DNA of 64,000 nt from NCBI GenBank assembly GCA_963789075.1, contig CAWBJQ010000007.1:134003-198002 (forward strand), read 5' to 3'. Of the stretch, positions 15,900 to 25,063 are shown in pieces. The translations under genes and the position numbers were made by a program. The stretch's first letter is position 1. Each line of letters begins with the position of its first letter. The stretch is from DATATJ01 sp963789075 (GTDB lineage Bacteria > Acidobacteriota > Vicinamibacteria > Vicinamibacterales > CAVVIG01). Under the pieces are notes generated by a model. The model saw only the letters and a list, made by a program, of their open reading frames with translations, was not told the origin of the DNA and searched no databases.

Positions 15900-17241
15900 A
15901 TGACCGCCCAACTGGATCCGGAGGACATTCAGCACTTCCTGCTGACGCGGACGCCCGCGCTCGCGGCGAGGTACGAGTTTCTCAGCTTCGAGAGCGTTCC
16001 GGCCGGTCGAGCGTGGCTCGCCGGTCTGGTGGACAAAGTCGGAACGGGGCAATCCGTCGGGACCGCATCACCCGACGCACGCTGGGTCACGATTGCCTTC
16101 ACCTGCAACGGGCTGCGCGCGCTCGGCGTCGACGACAGGGCGCTCGCGACGTTCCCGGAGGAATTCCGCCACGGGATGGCCGCCCGGGCGGAGATTCTCG
16201 GCATGGCGGGCGACAGCGGTCCGGATCGCTGGGTCGGCGATCTCGCGAGCCCGGCCCTTCATGCGATTGTGATTCTGTTCGCACGCGACGCCGCGGAGCG
16301 CGATCGCTGCGAACGACAACATCGCGAGTACCTGTCGACGCTCACCGGCGTCACGGTCCTCTCGGCGTTGAACCTGGAAGCCCTGCCGCCGTTCGACGGC
16401 GTCGCGCGCGAGCATTTTGGCTACCGCGACCGCCTGTCTCAGCCCGTCATCGCCGGAACGGGCGAGGAGCCGACACCTGGTTCAGGACCGCCGGTGAAGG
16501 CCGGCGAGTTCTTCCTGGGTTACGACGACGAGAGCGGAGCGCCGCCGCCGCTGCCGCAGCCGGAGCTGCTCTCGCGCAATGGCAGCTATCTCGCCTACCT
16601 GCGCATGGAAGAGCACGTCGGCGCGTTCCGGGAATTCCTGCGGCAGCAATCGGAGACGCCGGACCAGCAGGAACTGCTGGCGGCGAAGCTGATGGGACGA
16701 TGGCGCAGCGGCGCGCCGCTGGTGCTCTGCCCCGGACAAAGACGACCCGGCGCTCGGCGGCGATCTGCAGCGGACCAACGACTTTCTGTACAAGGAGGCC
16801 GACCCGCACGGCTATCGCTGCCCGATCGGCGCCCACATCCGCCGCATGAACCCGCGCGACACCGCGGAGAACATGCAGCGCCGGAAGATGATCCGCCGCG
16901 GCGGCACCTACGGGCCGGCGTTGCCGGCGGGCGCGCCGGACGACGGCGTGGAACGGGGCATCGCCGCGTTCATCGGCTGTTCGAGCCTGATTCGTCAGTT
17001 CGAATTCGCCATGAATGTCTGGGTCAACGATCCGAAGTTCAAGGATCTGGACAACGAGCGAGACCCGATCGTCGGCAATCACGACGGCACGTTCGACATG
17101 ACGATTCCCAAGCGCCCGATTCGCAAACGGCTTCGCGGTCTTCCCGCCTTCACCACGATTCGCGGCGGGGCGTACTTCTTCCTGCCCGGTATCAGGGCGC
17201 TGCGGTTTCTCGCGAGCGGTCAAGCGGAGCACCTGTCATGA
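15900..17241 (+). CDS. DyP-type peroxidase, one frameshift
   Basis: About 447 aa. Heme peroxidase of the dye-decolourising family. The distal region reads EHFGYRDRLSQP (D177 is the catalytic Asp; family consensus is GxxDG, here Arg replaces the second Gly). The proximal part reads YRCPIGAHIRRMNPRD (His about 312 as heme ligand), then RRKMIRRGGTYGP. One extra base near 16733 breaks the frame between PLVLC and DKDDPALGGDL. There is no signal peptide, so it is cytosolic or shell-cargo-like. Its stop overlaps the next ATG (ATGA). DyP enzymes oxidise bulky aromatic substrates or remove peroxide; the substrate here is unknown. Confidence 0.88.
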
Positions 17242-18252
17242 GATCGAAAACCAGTCCCCGCACCTACAACCAGGTCGAAGTTCCGCGTCCGTACACGCCG
17301 GGACGACGCCGTTTCAGCATCTACTGGACGTGGAGTTACCCGTGGGAAGCGAATCGCGACGTCACCGAGATGGACAATCGCTTCTCCACCATCACCGAAG
17401 TGCGTCGGGTGGCCTGGCCCGCGTATGAGACCCCGGAGTATTCCGCGCAGATGTTCCTGCAGGGCATCAGCGGCACGCTCGAACTGTTCCATCTGTCGCT
17501 GCTTCGTTTCCAGCAGCTGGTTGGAGAGCAGACGGGACATCCAGTCGCCGTGTACCAGCGCGTCGACCAGGCGGGGCAGAAGCTTCCGATCGACGCCGGC
17601 ATTCTCGACGACACCGACACGTTGATGGTGTTCGGCCTCGATCATCTGGTCACCGAGCAGGAGGCGGCCCCGGAGGAAATCGAAGCCATGCGCGAGTGGC
17701 TCAAACGCGAGGGCACGTGCCTGATTCTCGGCCCGCACCACGATGTCGGCGTGTCGACCGATCTCAAGGAGCGCGCCATGGAATACGCGCACCACCGCGA
17801 CCCGCTGGTTCCTCGTCAGCAGCGATTCGGCCAGTACACGCGGTCGTTGATGAAGGGGCTGGGCGTGCCGGTTCACAATCAGTACGGATTGCGTCCTGCC
17901 ACCGTCGAGGGCACCAGACAGCTTCAACCGCTGGTCAAGCACGACGACCTCGATACCCGCGGCTGGCTCGAAGGCGTGCAGACCTTCAACTTCCATCCGC
18001 ATCTGCCGCACTACGCCATCACCACCGACGATGCGTCGGCCATTCACCTGCTCGCGCAGCAGCCGATCGATACTCTCGAGGCCGCATCCGTTCACGGAAG
18101 CCGGTCACCGTGAATTCAACATGTTCCTCTGGATGCCGCCGAAAGGCGATCGGGCCGGAGACATCCTGCTGGCCGATTCGACGATCTTCACGACGTTGTT
18201 CGGCGGCGACGACAGCCTCGAGCGGTTCTGGAAGAACATCGCGACGAAGTGA
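17238..18252 (+). CDS. Unknown protein coupled to DyP, one frameshift
   Basis: About 338 aa. It overlaps DyP by ATGA and the next gene by TGATG. Notable stretches are RPYTPGRRRFSIYWTWSYPW, DNRFSTITEVRRVAWPAYET, DTLMVFGLDHLVTEQEAAPE, EAMREWLKREGTCLILGPHH and NFHPHLPHYAITTDD. After a shift near 18080 it ends HPFTEAGHREFNMFLWMPPK and SLERFWKNIATK. The middle (DTLMVF, LKREGTCLILGPHHD) has the look of a glutamine-amidotransferase-like Rossmann unit, but no catalytic Cys is evident, so I assign no function. Many Trp, His and Tyr residues. Confidence 0.6.
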
Positions 18253-19180
18253 TGCGCCAACTGAGTGCGGGCTGCCGGACTGCTGGCCGCCTGCATGCTC
18301 GTGGTGCCGGCAGCGTGCGCACGCGCAGAGCCGCGGCGTGTATCCGCTCGGCATGACGGCCGTTGGCTCCGGCGTCACGCCGGACCCCGGCTTCACCTAC
18401 GCGAATCAGCTGCTGTTCTATTCCCGCGACGAGTCCAAAGCGGATGACGGGTCGACGCTGCCGGTCAGCGGCCAGAACGCCGTCATCATGGACATGAACT
18501 CCTTCGTGTGGGTGAGCCGGCGGACGTTCCTTGGCGGCGCGCACTACTCGGCCGTCGCGACGCTGCCGGTCGCGAAAAACCAGCTGGTCTCCGATATCCA
18601 CGGGCAGCTGAGTGGCGGAGGCGGATTCGCGGATTCGTACTATCTGCCGCTGATCCTCGGCTGGAACAAGGAACGCGCCTCGATCCGCGCCCTCGCCGGC
18701 TTCCTCGCTCCGACCGGGCGTTTCTCCGAGGGCGCCAGCGACAACGTGGGATCGGGATATTGGACACCGACGCTGTCGTCGGGGCAGACCGTGCAGCTCA
18801 CCCGCAACAACGCGGTGACCTTCTCTGCGTTCGAGCTCTACGAGTGGCATACCACGCAGCAAGGCACGGGCACGAAGCCTGGCGACACCATCAATCTCGA
18901 CTACTCGTTGATCAGGACGTTCGCGTTCGCAAAGGGTCCGACGCGTCTGCAGGTCGGCCTCGCGGGGTACGAGCAGCGCCAGACGACGGCGAAGACGGGA
19001 CCGGCAGTCAGCGAGGAGCAATCCCGCGAGCGGTACGCCATCAATGCGCTCGGGTTCGTGACGAACCTGGTGTTTCCGAATCACCGATTCAATGCCGGCA
19101 TCAAGTTCTTCGAGGAGTTCGACAATCGCGCCGCGTACCAGGGGTATTCGTTCCAGGTGTCCGGAGCGTTCAGCTTCTGA
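18252..19180 (+). CDS. SphA/MetA-type outer-membrane barrel protein, frameshifted start
   Basis: About 309 aa. The signal peptide (VRAAGLLAACMLVVPAACAR) and mature part are in different frames, with shifts near 18266 and 18330; translation probably starts at the ATG overlapping the previous stop (TGATG). The mature protein (GVYPLGMTAVGSGVTPDPGF, ADSYYLPLILGWNKERASIR, YWTPTLSSGQTVQLTRNNAV, TFSAFELYEWHTTQQG, HRFNAGIKFFEEFDNRAAYQ) has alternating beta-strand pattern and a C-terminal FQVSGAFSF, a typical barrel end. The MetA-pathway/SphA-like family takes part in uptake of hydrophobic or aromatic compounds. In this operon it may bring in or release the peroxidase substrate. Confidence 0.7.
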
Positions 19181-19207
19181 CTCGCACCAGGGACGGGTGA
19201 GAAGCAC

Positions 19208-20069
19208 ATGGATCTGAAACAGGCTGCCATCTCCATTTCGATGATCGTGTTCGTCCTCTCGAGCATGCTCGGCATGGGCCTCGGGCTCCGGGTGAGCGAG
19301 ATCGTCGCGCCGCTGCGCAACTGGCGGCTGGTCATGCTGTCGCTCGTGGCGAACTTCGTCGTGATGCCCTTCGCCGCACTCGCGCTGGCGAGAATCCTGC
19401 GTCTGGACGAGTCGATGGGGATCGGCCTGCTGCTGTTGGGCCTGGCGGGCGGCGCGCCCTTCCTGCCAAAACTCGCGCAGATCGCCAGAGGCAATCTCGC
19501 GTTTGCCGTCGGACTCATGGTGTTGCTGATGGTGATGACGGTGGGGTATCTGCCGATCGTGTTGCCGCTGCTGCTGCCCGGCGTCTCCGTGAACCCGGCG
19601 CAAATTGCGCGATCGCTCGTGCTGCTGATGCTGCTTCCGCTGGGAGGCGCGCTGGCGGTCAAGGCGAATCTCCCGGACATCGCCGCGAAGATCAAGCCGA
19701 TCTTCGACAAGACCTCGAATCTCAGCCTGATCGCGCTGATGGCGCTGCAGACGCTGTTGAACGTCCGCAGCGTGGTCGCGGTCTTCGGCACGGGCGGCAT
19801 TCTCGCCGGCGTCCTGTTTCTGGGCGTGGGCGTCGCCGCCGGCTGGGCTCTCGGCGGCTCCAGCGCGGGACACACGATCCGTCCTGGGGCTGGGAACGGC
19901 GCAGCGGAACATCGCCGCCGCACTCGTCGTCGCCAACCAGAGCTTCGACGATCCGAACGTCGTGGTGATGGTCGTCGTCGTCGCGATCGTCGGGCTGCTG
20001 ACCCTCATGCCGCTGTCCCGCGCGCTTGGGCGGCGCGTGCCGCCGGCAACGACAACGCCAATCGGTTGA
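19208..20069 (+). CDS. Bile acid:sodium symporter (BASS) family transporter, one frameshift
   Basis: About 287 aa with eight to nine membrane helices. Typical text: MIVFVLSSMLGMGLGLRVSE, ANFVVMPFAALALARILRL, IGLLLLGLAGGAPFLPKLAQ, KIKPIFDKTSNLSLIALMAL. After a shift near 19860 come SVLGLGTAQRNIAAALVVAN and QSFDDPNVVVMVVVVAIVGL, the conserved second half of the core. BASS proteins couple Na+ to uptake of organic anions. It follows the outer-membrane protein by 27 nt with a GGGTGAGAAG-type site, so outer and inner membrane steps of one transport route are encoded side by side. Confidence 0.8.
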
Positions 20070-20297
20070 GACGGCGACCACCCTTTCATTCCCACGGAGG
20101 CGTTCCCGCCAAACTTGCGGCCGTTCGGCGCTGGGTTGGAGCACCGCAGAGCCGAGCATCGTCCGCCGCGGCGCGGTCTGATCTGGTGGCCGCAGACGAA
20201 TAGCACTCGGCCTCGTCCCTTTCACATCGGTATCAGCAGCACTCCGAATCGTCAATCCGTCCATTCGTTCCGCATCACCGTCACTCCGGGCGGCTGG

Positions 20298-20522
20298 TTA
20301 TGTTGGTGCCCAGCCGTTGCCGAAACCGCATGCATAGTCAGACGGAACAACCACCGGATATCGATAAATCGTTCCATTCAGCATCACACTGCGGTCAAGA
20401 AAGCCGGTATCCGCGAACGTTCTTGCAGGAACGAGTGCGAGAATGGCAACGAGAAAAATCGACCGTATTGTTTGGCTTGCTCCTATCAGGAACGGCAGTT
20501 TACCGTCGCTGCCCTGCCACAT
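20298..20522 (-). pseudogene. Secreted esterase/depolymerase, 5' remnant
   Basis: The 74-codon frame holds a signal peptide (IFLVAILALVPARTFA) and FLDRSVMLNGTIYRYPVVVP, which matches the start of secreted alpha/beta-hydrolases of the PHB depolymerase/feruloyl esterase kind. The oxyanion HG motif and Ser nucleophile should follow but the frame ends after GFGNGWAPT, and no continuation is seen. The local sequence looks less GC-rich than neighbouring blocks. The region from 20070 to 20297 holds nothing else I recognise. Confidence 0.45.
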
Positions 20523-20682
20523 CCCACAACAGCAACGGGCGAACGAGTTGCGAGACGGTGCACTGTTCGCGGTCGGCGCGGAGTGCGAGGTGTGGTCTCG
20601 CCGGTCGCGATGGAACATTCTCAACTAGCTGGGTTCTAAACGCTCGCACGCTCGCAGGTCCGCCAACGCAAAAGGTGACCGG

Positions 20683-21588
20683 ATGAGACCGTTACCAGCG
20701 CCGTGGCTCCCTGTCCTTGTGGTCATGTCCGCCGCCATTGGGGCTGCGTACGCGCATGTGGGTTGCGCCGGCTGCATCGACCGCAATCGGGTGAACAAAC
20801 ACTGCGAATGGATGGGCGATACGGCGTTCCCGATTCAGTCGCAGGATGCAGCGCACCAAAAGCATCTTGTCGCAGACGCTCAACTTGCGGAAGACCTCGC
20901 CATTCGTTATGCGGATGCGGAGTTCGACCGCCTCTACGGCTACGAGGCGCACGGCGGGTTGATTGACAATGGCCGCGTGGTGAAGGAGTGCATGGCCCGA
21001 CTCGTTGCTGCGATCGAGAACAATCACGCCGTCACTTCGGAACAGATTGCTATCGCTCGCGGACAACGCAATCGGCTCTTTGACATTACAGCGGCGTTGT
21101 CATTCGCGCCGCTCTATTTGTTCGGCGCGACCGTCGCGTGTCGCCGTCTCGCTCGTCGCTTCTCATCAGACTCACGCTCCGTTAGATTGGTCGCTGCGAG
21201 TCTGGCTTCCATCGCCGCGAGTTTTCTCGGACTCCAATTTGGTCAACTGTGGGGAGGCATTTGGGAAGCGATTCGGGTTGGAAATGGGCACATGAGCATG
21301 TTCCGAGCGGCAACACACAACCGATGGGGTCATCAGCATGTCTGGGCGCTGTTCGTCGCTGGTATCTTGGCTTTCTGGCTCATCGCCGTATTGTGGCGTC
21401 GGGTTCCATGGTCTTTGACCGTCGCCGCGGCAATGCTGGCCTGCACGATGCTCGGCGCAATGTTCGTTGACGTATTCGTGCAGCACGCAGTCGGTTACGC
21501 CGTCGCGCTACTGGTGCTGCTGGGCATGATTATCGCGGTTTCGTCTGCCGGACGTTTCGGCGCAGCGAGTGCGGAAGCGTCAGATTAA
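20683..21588 (+). CDS. Hypothetical multi-pass membrane protein (301 aa)
   Basis: Intact. An N-terminal signal/anchor (WLPVLVVMSAAIGAAYA) is followed by a small Cys pair (VGCAGCIDRNRVNKHCEW) and a soluble, charged domain to about residue 145, then about five membrane helices (ITAALSFAPLYLFGATVA, LVAASLASIAASFLGLQF, HVWALFVAGILAFWLIAVLW, LTVAAAMLACTMLGAMFVD, YAVALLVLLGMIIAVSS). I do not recognise it. Codon use appears less GC-biased than in the neighbours, which together with the truncated esterase upstream suggests acquired DNA. Confidence 0.7.
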   Translation: MRPLPAPWLPVLVVMSAAIGAAYAHVGCAGCIDRNRVNKHCEWMGDTAFPIQSQDAAHQKHLVADAQLAEDLAIRYADAEFDRLYGYEAHGGLIDNGRVVKECMARLVAAIENNHAVTSEQIAIARGQRNRLFDITAALSFAPLYLFGATVACRRLARRFSSDSRSVRLVAASLASIAASFLGLQFGQLWGGIWEAIRVGNGHMSMFRAATHNRWGHQHVWALFVAGILAFWLIAVLWRRVPWSLTVAAAMLACTMLGAMFVDVFVQHAVGYAVALLVLLGMIIAVSSAGRFGAASAEASD

Positions 21589-21641
21589 GACCGCCCTAGC
21601 ACGTTCTGCAACAGCAGACGAACGCCTTGCGAGACCGCACA

Positions 21642-22385
21642 TCACCGGGCGAGTGGACGGTGGCCTGCGTTCTGGATGACGACGCGGATCTTCTTCGCGG
21701 CGGCATCGAGCGTCGTCTGTGCCGTATAGCTCGTACCGTCGGCCAGTGTGCCGAGCTGCACCGCGAGCACGACGGCATCCTCGGCCTCATCCAGGTACGA
21801 GGTGACGCTCAGGCCGCGCAACTGGTTGGCGGCGGCATCCACGTCGATCGAGAGTCGATCACCAGGCTTGAGGTAGTCGGGAAACTCGAGCCGCACCTGG
21901 CCCGGGCCGGCGGGATTTGCGGTCACCTTACCGGCATCCTTTGCGCGCTGAATGTCGGCCGGCTGCGGCGGTACGTATCGCTGGACCAGCGCCGCCGCGC
22001 GTTCCATGTAAGCTTTCATGTCGTCTTTCTTGTTCTCGACGATCTTGGCTTTCGCGCGTCCGCCCCGTCCGCCGCTGGCCGGCGGCGGCTGCGCGGTCGG
22101 CGGACCGCCCATCGGCACCTTCTGAAGTGTTCCGTCCGCGCCGTAGTAGCAGCGCTTCTGCGTCCGGCCTTTTTCTTCACCCTTGAGACTGATGATCGTG
22201 GTTTCAATCCACTCGTACTGACGGATCTTTGTCTGGCTCTCCTGCATCGACTGCTTGAGCGCGGCAATCCGTTCCTGCAGTGTGGGACCGGCTTGCTGAG
22301 TCTCCACCGATGGAGCAACAAGCGACACACCGAGCGCCACTGCGGCCACGACGAGGCACATCGTCTGAGTCGGACGTGAGGTCAT
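21642..22385 (-). CDS. Secreted hypothetical protein (247 aa)
   Basis: Intact. Signal peptide MTSRPTQTMCLVVAAVALGV, then a helical stretch (ERIAALKQSMQESQTKIRQY), EWIETTIISLKGEEKGRTQK, a proline-rich linker (PTAQPPPASGGRGGRAK) and a strand-rich C-terminal part (QVRLEFPDYLKPGDRLSIDV, LRGLSVTSYLDEAEDAVVLA, VQLGTLADGTSYTAQTTLD). It is likely periplasmic. The family is common in Acidobacteria-like genomes as far as I can judge, but no function is known. A GGAGGGTAAGTC site precedes the ATG. Confidence 0.75.
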   Translation of the reverse strand: MTSRPTQTMCLVVAAVALGVSLVAPSVETQQAGPTLQERIAALKQSMQESQTKIRQYEWIETTIISLKGEEKGRTQKRCYYGADGTLQKVPMGGPPTAQPPPASGGRGGRAKAKIVENKKDDMKAYMERAAALVQRYVPPQPADIQRAKDAGKVTANPAGPGQVRLEFPDYLKPGDRLSIDVDAAANQLRGLSVTSYLDEAEDAVVLAVQLGTLADGTSYTAQTTLDAAAKKIRVVIQNAGHRPLAR

Positions 22386-22418
22386 TGACTTACCCTCCTT
22401 GTTTGCGCCCGCGAGGCC

Positions 22419-22694
22419 TCACGGATTAGAAAGCTTGAGAGGCTTCATGAGAAAGGTGGCCAGGATCGTCAGCGCACTGCCCTGCGTCGTGGTTCTCGTG
22501 TACACCTCCCACTGACCACAGCAGTCCTTTCCTGGTTGTCCGACGAGGCCAATGCACTCGGCGTCCTCTGCGACGGGCCCATTCACGGCAAGCCACTTCG
22601 AGTGAACGTCGTGCGGCAGCAGGTCCCGTGCCGGCGCAGTGTCGCCTTTTCGGGAGAGGGAATCTGTAGTCAGCACACGAGTTGAGGGCCGCAA
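22419..22694 (-). CDS. Hypothetical protein (up to 91 aa)
   Basis: A short frame in the same direction as, and upstream of, the secreted protein at 21642-22385. Parts look protein-like (HSKWLAVNGPVAEDAECIGL, CCGQWEVYTRTTTQGSALTI, TFLMKPLKLSNP), but no family and no ribosome site are recognised, and the start is a guess. It may be the end of a damaged gene. Confidence 0.3.
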   Translation of the reverse strand: MRPSTRVLTTDSLSRKGDTAPARDLLPHDVHSKWLAVNGPVAEDAECIGLVGQPGKDCCGQWEVYTRTTTQGSALTILATFLMKPLKLSNP

Positions 22695-22848
22695 GGGCCC
22701 TGGAGATGCGGGAAGCCGGGCGTCCGGACGACTCCGGTATGTTGGAGCACCTACGGGAATCAGATAACCCGGCGTCGTCGCGGAGACGTGGTGATTCCCC
22801 CAGGTTGACCAGCGAATTCGTCACACGACTGCTCAAAAGCCAAGGAAC

Positions 22849-22934
22849 CGGACACGAACCCTCGGTCATCGCGTGTCCGAAGAAACCGGACACGTCTTGG
22901 ACACCCACCGGAGGACGGTGGCGGTCGGTCTTGC
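22849..22934 (+). promoter_or_regulatory. Candidate activator sites and sigma-54-like promoter of the DUF3604 operon
   Basis: Three CGGACACG half-sites occur at 22849-22856 (+), 22872-22879 (inverted) and 22887-22894 (+); the last two form an inverted repeat with a 7-nt spacer. Downstream, TGGCGGTCGGTCTTGCA (22919-22935) looks like a -24/-12 element, but GG and GC are 11 and not 10 nt apart. In this indel-rich sequence one extra base is plausible. The stretch 22695-23007 holds no gene I can support. Confidence 0.4.
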
Positions 22935-23007
22935 AACCGGTACTCGGTTCAACCTTAACGATCGTGAACGATGCGATTTCGTCGGCGAACGACGTGAGGA
23001 AGGTGCG

Positions 23008-25017
23008 ATGCCTATGAGGCAACTCGTCGTTATCGGGACACTGTCGCTCGCCGCCGCCTGCGGCGGCCCAAAGTCGACTTCAGGACCACAGGCGCCTCCG
23101 GCCACGACTACCGCGGAGCCGTCGGCCGCGGTGCAACTTGGCGGTCCGCCGACTGGCGCCGGGACGTCTACCGCCGACAGCGGCGAGATCAAGCCGGCCG
23201 ATCCGACCATGTTCTACAAGAAGCCTGGCTACTCGCCGTACGCAGGCCGGAATTATCCCGAGCGCCCGTACTTCGGCGACGAGCACGTCCACACCGCGTG
23301 GTCGGTTGATGCCGGCGGCAGTGGCGCGACGCTCGGTCCCGAGGAAGCGACGCGGTTTGCGCGGGGCGAGGAAGTCACCTCGACCAGCGGCCAGCCGGTG
23401 AAGCTCGGACAGCCGCTCGACTGGGTCGCCATCACGGATCACTCCGACATGATGGGCATGATCACCGAGATCAAGGGCGGCAATCCCGAGATGATGGCCG
23501 ATCCGACGCTCAAGAAATGGCACGACATGTTCGACGGCGGTCCGGTGGAGGCCAAGAAGGCCGTGATGGAACTGGTCGCCGCGCAGGCGAACAGGAAGTT
23601 GCCGCCGATCGCGACGGATCCGCGGTTTGCCAAGAGCGTCTGGGCAAAGACCACCACGATCGCGGAGAAGTACAACGAACCGGGGCGCTTCACGGCGTTC
23701 ATCGGCTACGAGTGGACGTCGAACGCCGGCGGCGGCGACAACCTGCATCGGAACATCATCTACCGCGACAACAAGGACAAGGCCGACCAGGTGCTGCCGT
23801 ACACGACGTTCCAGAGCGAGAACCCCGAGGACCTCTGGAAGTGGATGACCGAGTGGGAGAAGACGACCGGCGGCAAGATCCTCGCGATCCCGCACAACGG
23901 CAATCTCTCGAACGGCCGGATGTTCGCGCTGACGACCTTCAGCGGCGACCCGCTGACCAAGGCGTGGGCCGACGCGCGACAGCGGTGGGAGCCGCTGTTC
24001 GAAGCGATTCAGATGAAAGGGCAGAGCGAGTCGCATCCGTCGCTGTCGCCGACCGACGACTTCGCCGCCTACGAGCTGTGGGACCGCGGCAACCTGACCC
24101 AGACGCCGAAGAAGCCCGGCATGATCGCGGGCGAATACGCGCGCGAAGCGCTCAAGAACGGCCTGAAGGTGGAACAGGAGCTGGGGACCAACCCGTTCAA
24201 GTTCGGGATGGCGGGCGGAACCGACACCCATAACGGCCTGGTGGCGGCCGAAGAGGACAACTTCTTCGCCAAATTCCCGAGTGCCGAGCCCCGGCCGGAT
24301 CGGTGGGACGAGGACGCGATGAACTTCGGCCCCAACCGCATCGTGAAAGGCTGGGAGATGACGGCGGCCGGATACACCGCCGTGTGGGCGACCGGCAACA
24401 CGCGTGCGGAGCTGTGGGACGCGATGATGCGCCGCGAGACCTACGCGACGAGCGGTCCGCGCATGATCGTCCGGTTTTTCGGCGGCTACGACTTCACCCA
24501 GGTGGACGCCACGCGCACACCGGCGGTGGCCGGCTACGCGAAGGGTGTGCCGATGGGCGGCGATCTTGCCGCGGCGCCGGCCGGCAAGGCGCCGACCTTC
24601 CTCGTCGCCGCGCTCAAGGACAGGTTCGGCGGCAATCTCGATCGCATCCAGATCATCAAGGGATGGCTGGGCAAGGACGGCAAGCCGCAGGAGAAGATCT
24701 ACGACGTCGTCTGGGGCGACAAGGACCGTCGCCGGATCGTCAACGGCAAGCTGACCCCGGTGGGGAACACCGTGGACGTCGCCACCGCAACGTTCACCAA
24801 CACCATCGGCGATCCGGAACTCGTCACCGTATGGAAGGACCCGGACTTCGATCCGTCGGTCCGCGCGGTCTACTACGCGCGCGTCCTCGAAATCCCGACG
24901 CCGCGCTGGACCGCATACGACGCGGCGTACTTCAAGATCAAGATCACGGACCCGAAGGTGCCGATGACGACGCAGGAGCGGGCGTTCACGTCACCCATCT
25001 GGTATTCGCCAAAGTAA
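23008..25017 (+). CDS. DUF3604 domain-containing lipoprotein
   Basis: Intact 669 aa. A lipoprotein signal (QLVVIGTLSLAAAC, lipobox LAAAC) is followed by YAGRNYPERPYFGDEHVHTA at the start of the PHP-like DUF3604 domain. Metal-ligand-like residues appear in DEHVHT, WVAITDHSD, IPHNGN and GGTDTHNG. The C-terminal part has DYVxxxARxTGN-like TNPFKFGMAGGTDTH and VWGDKDRRRIVNGKL. The start at 23008 has GAGGAAGG. DUF3604 proteins are large, probably metal-dependent, periplasmic or surface proteins of unknown activity. It is followed by a PpiC-type isomerase and HupE/UreJ, an order that I recognise as recurrent. Confidence 0.88.
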   Translation: MPMRQLVVIGTLSLAAACGGPKSTSGPQAPPATTTAEPSAAVQLGGPPTGAGTSTADSGEIKPADPTMFYKKPGYSPYAGRNYPERPYFGDEHVHTAWSVDAGGSGATLGPEEATRFARGEEVTSTSGQPVKLGQPLDWVAITDHSDMMGMITEIKGGNPEMMADPTLKKWHDMFDGGPVEAKKAVMELVAAQANRKLPPIATDPRFAKSVWAKTTTIAEKYNEPGRFTAFIGYEWTSNAGGGDNLHRNIIYRDNKDKADQVLPYTTFQSENPEDLWKWMTEWEKTTGGKILAIPHNGNLSNGRMFALTTFSGDPLTKAWADARQRWEPLFEAIQMKGQSESHPSLSPTDDFAAYELWDRGNLTQTPKKPGMIAGEYAREALKNGLKVEQELGTNPFKFGMAGGTDTHNGLVAAEEDNFFAKFPSAEPRPDRWDEDAMNFGPNRIVKGWEMTAAGYTAVWATGNTRAELWDAMMRRETYATSGPRMIVRFFGGYDFTQVDATRTPAVAGYAKGVPMGGDLAAAPAGKAPTFLVAALKDRFGGNLDRIQIIKGWLGKDGKPQEKIYDVVWGDKDRRRIVNGKLTPVGNTVDVATATFTNTIGDPELVTVWKDPDFDPSVRAVYYARVLEIPTPRWTAYDAAYFKIKITDPKVPMTTQERAFTSPIWYSPK

Positions 25018-25063
25018 GGTGCGACGCTCGCGTCATCGGCGATGCGAGCGCTCAGGTAACCGC

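Noticed and set aside
18188..20206. Minus-strand frame of 672 codons
   Set aside because: Antisense of the outer-membrane and BASS genes; low-complexity Arg/Gln/Asp composition.
23080..24231. Minus-strand frame of 383 codons
   Set aside because: Antisense of the intact DUF3604 gene.
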